Assembly (NCBI GenBank): GCA_934167135.1
Contig: CAKPKI010000076.1
Span: forward strand, 1-9,164
DNA from: an uncultured Clostridia bacterium
GTDB taxonomy: Bacteria; Bacillota; Clostridia; TANB77; CAG-508
Direction: 5' to 3'
Length of the DNA: 9,164 bases
Positions 7,146 to 9,164 of the stretch are shown piece after piece. The position numbers were made by a program, and so were the translations under genes. Below the pieces are notes generated by a model. That model ran no database searches and was not told the origin of the DNA. It was given only the letters and a program-made list of their open reading frames with translations. How positions within the stretch are numbered: position 1 is the stretch's first letter; every line of letters begins with the position of its first letter.

Positions 7146-8519
7146 TTAAATCTCTCTAAACTTAACTTTTTTTCGTAATGCTGGCAAACTTTTATATATT
7201 ATTTTAAAACATGAAAATTTTTCTAATTCATTATCATCTAAACAATCTAAATAAATATCTAATTCTTCCAGATTTTTACATGCTGATATTATTGCTGGAT
7301 GCAGATTTGTTTCAAACATCAACTCAATTCCAAGTAAAATCGCACTTCTTTTAGATTTTTTTTCTTTTCTATACATTAAATTATATCCTTCTCTAAATCT
7401 TGCTCTTATTGAGTTTTTATATTTGTCTAGTGGATGTGTGTATTTGTTTTCTATTATTTCTGAGATTTTTGATCCTTTATTTTGCCCAACTTCTCTTTTT
7501 ATATCTTCTTTAGTGTATGGCAAATAGACTTTCCCGTCTTCTTCAGATATAACGAGTGTATGATTGTCTTCTAAATTATTTTCTATTACTTTTTCTTCGT
7601 CTATAATAAATTCTAATCCTTCCTCATTTGCAATTATTTCTGTTAAATTTGTAAGTTTAAAATTTACTACATTTTCTTTTCTTTCTAAATTATCAATTAC
7701 ATAATTTATTTTAAAGTCTTGATTTGTTGTAATAGCATAATCTTCGTCTTGTTTTTCCATTACTATAAATGTATTTTCTGAAAGTATTTTTAGAATTGGA
7801 CTTCTTACTATTATGTACGAATTATCACTTGTTTGAGTATATATATTGTATTCTAATTTTTGCAATTCTACTCTATATATAGAGTGTTTTAAAAGCAATT
7901 CTGTAATATCATTTTCTGCGTGTATTTTTATTTCTCCTTGTTGTTCTTGATTATTTTCAGTTATTGCTTCTGTTTTTGTTTCTATTTCTTTAACTTCTGT
8001 TTGTGTATTTTCTACAACTTCTGCATTTTCATCAATATTTTCTTCCGCTTTCTTTTTTCTTCTAGTTGTTGCCTTTTTTGTTGCGGTTTTAGTTGTTTTG
8101 GTTTCTTCGTCTTTTTCTTTTTTAGTAGTACTTTTTTTGGTTGTTTTTTTCTTACTACTTTCTATTCCTTCTTCAATTTTAGTTGTTTTTTTTCTTCCTC
8201 TTTTTGTTGCTTTTATTTCATTTATTTTTTCTTCTAATTCATCTTCTGATAGCCATTTATTTACATTTCCAAATATATCATCTATTTCTTCTTCACTATC
8301 TTCATCTTCTATAACTTTTATAATATTTTCTGTTTTTTTAGTTCTTTTAGAATTTGAGGTTTTAGCTTTCTTTTTTTCTTTTTTTGGTTCTTCTACTGTT
8401 TTTATTTCATCTGCAATTTTATCCATATCAGCTGTATTTTCTTTATTTTGCTCATCTGTTAAATCAAATTTGTATATATTGTTATCTTCTTCAATAATGT
8501 TTTTTGTTTTTTCAGCCAT
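7146..8519 (-). CDS. Uncharacterised 457-residue protein with Lys/Thr-rich N-terminal half
   Basis: The ATG at 8519 (MAEKTKN) is chosen because GGAGG lies 5 nt upstream; an in-frame TTG at 8531 overlaps that site and is unlikely. Residues 1-100 are mixed acidic and basic and include IFGNVNKWLSEDELEEKI (82-99). Residues 106-157 are strongly basic (RGRKKTTK, KKKTTKKSTTKK, TTRRKKK), resembling histone H1-like or AT-hook-like tails that bind nucleic acid. An acidic linker (158-200) leads to a probable beta-rich region (about 211-320). Residues 330-457 look like a compact helical domain with YLPYTKEDIKREV, YTHPLDKYKNSIRARFREGY, NLHPAIISACKNLEELDIYL and a basic C-terminus. There is no signal peptide or membrane segment, so it is probably cytoplasmic. 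I do not recognise the family. It has its own promoter and terminator. Nucleic-acid binding is inferred only from charge. Confidence 0.85.
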   Translation of the reverse strand: MAEKTKNIIEEDNNIYKFDLTDEQNKENTADMDKIADEIKTVEEPKKEKKKAKTSNSKRTKKTENIIKVIEDEDSEEEIDDIFGNVNKWLSEDELEEKINEIKATKRGRKKTTKIEEGIESSKKKTTKKSTTKKEKDEETKTTKTATKKATTRRKKKAEENIDENAEVVENTQTEVKEIETKTEAITENNQEQQGEIKIHAENDITELLLKHSIYRVELQKLEYNIYTQTSDNSYIIVRSPILKILSENTFIVMEKQDEDYAITTNQDFKINYVIDNLERKENVVNFKLTNLTEIIANEEGLEFIIDEEKVIENNLEDNHTLVISEEDGKVYLPYTKEDIKREVGQNKGSKISEIIENKYTHPLDKYKNSIRARFREGYNLMYRKEKKSKRSAILLGIELMFETNLHPAIISACKNLEELDIYLDCLDDNELEKFSCFKIIYKSLPALRKKVKFREI

Positions 8520-8524
8520 TTTAA

Positions 8525-8529
8525 CCTCC
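8525..8529 (-). promoter_or_regulatory. Ribosome binding site of the 457-residue gene
   Basis: GGAGG sits 5 nt before the ATG at 8519, the same spacing as for the giant gene. It excludes the overlapping TTG at 8531 as start. Confidence 0.8.
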
Positions 8530-8586
8530 AATCTTTAGTATTTTACATATGTCTTCAGCCTAACATATAATTAATCTATTTCTTAT

Positions 8587-8615
8587 ATTATACATCATTT
8601 TCCACCTAACAACAA
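8587..8615 (-). promoter_or_regulatory. Promoter of the 457-residue gene
   Basis: A perfect -10 box TATAAT (8592-8587) lies 17 nt from a weak -35 box TTGTTG (8615-8610; only TTG matches). Transcription would begin near 8580, giving a leader of about 60 nt. The poor -35 box is compatible with activator dependence. Confidence 0.6.
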
Positions 8616-8624
8616 GGGCTTTTA

Positions 8625-8653
8625 TGTTACATTTATATTACATTTGTGTTACA
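8625..8653. repeat. Three 11-bp direct repeats upstream of the promoter
   Basis: On the plus strand TGTTACATTTA, TATTACATTTG and TGTTACA follow each other at an exact 11-bp period. They end 10 bp upstream of the -35 box at 8615-8610. One-turn spacing puts all copies on the same DNA face, as expected for an activator or repressor site. The region also adjoins the upstream gene's terminator. Confidence 0.45.
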
Positions 8654-8654
8654 A

Positions 8655-8679
8655 AAAAATAGCAAAAATTGCTATTTTT
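8655..8679 (-). terminator. Rho-independent terminator of the right-edge gene
   Basis: An 11-bp inverted repeat (8679-8669 with 8665-8655) with a 3-nt loop lies about 25 nt after the stop at 8705 and continues into a T-run on the minus strand. A second GCTATTTTT copy (8680-8688) offers an alternative pairing. It is AT-rich, with two G-C pairs. Confidence 0.65.
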
Positions 8680-8704
8680 GCTATTTTTCTGTATTTTTAT
8701 CATT

Positions 8705-9164
8705 TTATTCAGCTTCTGCTTGTGTTGCGCCAATTGTTGAACCTTTAACTAGTCCTATATTTGTGTTTATTCCTCCACCATATGATGCATAGTTAATACA
8801 GTCAACATCTTGACCTTCAAGCCATAAATATATTCTTATTCTACAAATTTTATTTGCTGGTATTTTAAATTCAGTTGTCCCATCGGTAGTACTTACTAAA
8901 TTTTGAACACCTTCTTTTATTGTATAATCTTCTTCTGTTTTCTTTGTTGTTTGTAATGTATTTTGTTTTTGTACATTAGCTTCTGAACCATCCCAAGCAT
9001 AAATATCGTCAATATTTGCTTTAATAGCACTGTCTTTTAATGCATATGTTGGTATTTGTGTTGTTGTATCAAATCCACTTCTACCTCCACCTAAATCTTT
9101 AGTTGCATATTTTCCCTTATCTGGTGCACTCCATTTTACATAATTATTATTTGTTACTATATAA
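8705..9164 (-). CDS. C-terminal end of a probable secreted protein with a WLEGxDxDC motif (partial)
   Basis: An open frame enters from the right edge and ends at TAA 8707-8705, giving 152 residues with no start in view. The visible part is rich in Thr, Asn, Asp and Gly, with WSAPDKGKYA, LGGGRSGFD, a pair of DD/DG turns and FKIPANKICRIRIYLWLEGQ followed by DVDCINYASYGGG near the C-terminus. From memory, a strand ending in WLEGxDxDC occurs in secreted proteins of Firmicutes, including SipW-type exported matrix or TasA-like proteins. That points to an extracellular beta-sandwich protein. The two Cys of the motif could form a disulfide. There is no wall-sorting signal or C-terminal membrane segment. 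Assignment to a family is uncertain, but coding status is well supported by the terminator at 8679-8655. Confidence 0.7.
   Translation of the reverse strand, partial: YIVTNNNYVKWSAPDKGKYATKDLGGGRSGFDTTTQIPTYALKDSAIKANIDDIYAWDGSEANVQKQNTLQTTKKTEEDYTIKEGVQNLVSTTDGTTEFKIPANKICRIRIYLWLEGQDVDCINYASYGGGINTNIGLVKGSTIGATQAEAE

Noticed and set aside
8098..8538. Plus-strand open frame rich in Ser, Phe and Val opposite the Lys-rich gene
   Set aside because: It is the mirror of the AAA/GAA-rich codons of the minus-strand gene, has no ribosome binding site, and its composition is low-complexity hydrophobic. The same reasoning removes the other plus-strand frames in the window (for example 35-319, 1736-2017, 5805-6215 and 7920-8237).
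8547..8568. Hairpin in the leader of the 457-residue gene (ATATGTT with GACATAT) as a riboswitch or attenuator
   Set aside because: Only seven AT-rich pairs including one wobble, no T-run, and the ribosome binding site stays free. Such a stem is expected by chance in this composition.
1..9164. Mycoplasma-type code (TGA as Trp) suggested by the BspA-type repeats and high AT content
   Set aside because: All Trp codons in the translated frames are TGG and no in-frame TGA occurs across the long open frame.

Overview
The window is AT-rich (roughly 27-30% GC by eye) and every gene I can support lies on the minus strand. Two start codons follow strong GGAGG ribosome binding sites at 5-nt spacing. 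Trp is encoded by TGG, and no in-frame TGA occurs in about 2,280 codons, so the standard code is used. Together with the families present (LamG-like, BspA-type leucine-rich repeats, Ig-like repeats, a WLEGxDxDC secreted protein), this suggests a low-GC Gram-positive bacterium, probably an uncultured gut-type Clostridia or a relative. That placement is inference, not proof.

Layout in the direction of transcription (right to left). (1) 9164-8705 is the C-terminal end of a probable secreted or surface protein, followed by a hairpin terminator (8679-8655). (2) A promoter (8615-8587), with three 11-bp direct repeats just upstream, drives a 457-residue protein of unknown function (8519-7146). It has an acidic and Lys/Thr-rich N-terminal half and a compact C-terminal domain, and it ends at a 16-bp hairpin terminator (7139-7091). 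(3) A T-rich intergenic region carries about ten A-tracts spaced near the helical repeat (7061-6952). These lead into a good promoter (6962-6934) for a giant surface protein that starts at 6861 and runs off the left edge.

The giant protein fills three quarters of the window. At least 2,286 residues are visible: N-terminal membrane segment, N-terminal region, acidic E/Q/N/S/T-rich stalk, an FLGN...QRQ motif, three LamG/concanavalin-like domains, a WDVS cap, six 29-residue BspA-type leucine-rich repeats and six Ig-like modules. Then a second FLGN...QRQ motif and a second WDVS cap appear at the left edge. The reading frame is broken once, by a single extra base near 4746 inside the second LamG domain. 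As written, the gene therefore encodes a 725-residue truncated product (6861-4684), and the rest (4766-1) is an open frame without its own start. The sibling LamG domain shows exactly where the base was gained.

Each of the three genes appears to be its own transcription unit. Two look like envelope or surface proteins. The middle gene is unrecognised, and nothing ties it functionally to its neighbours beyond position. I found no RNA genes, CRISPR arrays, insertion sequences or plus-strand genes.
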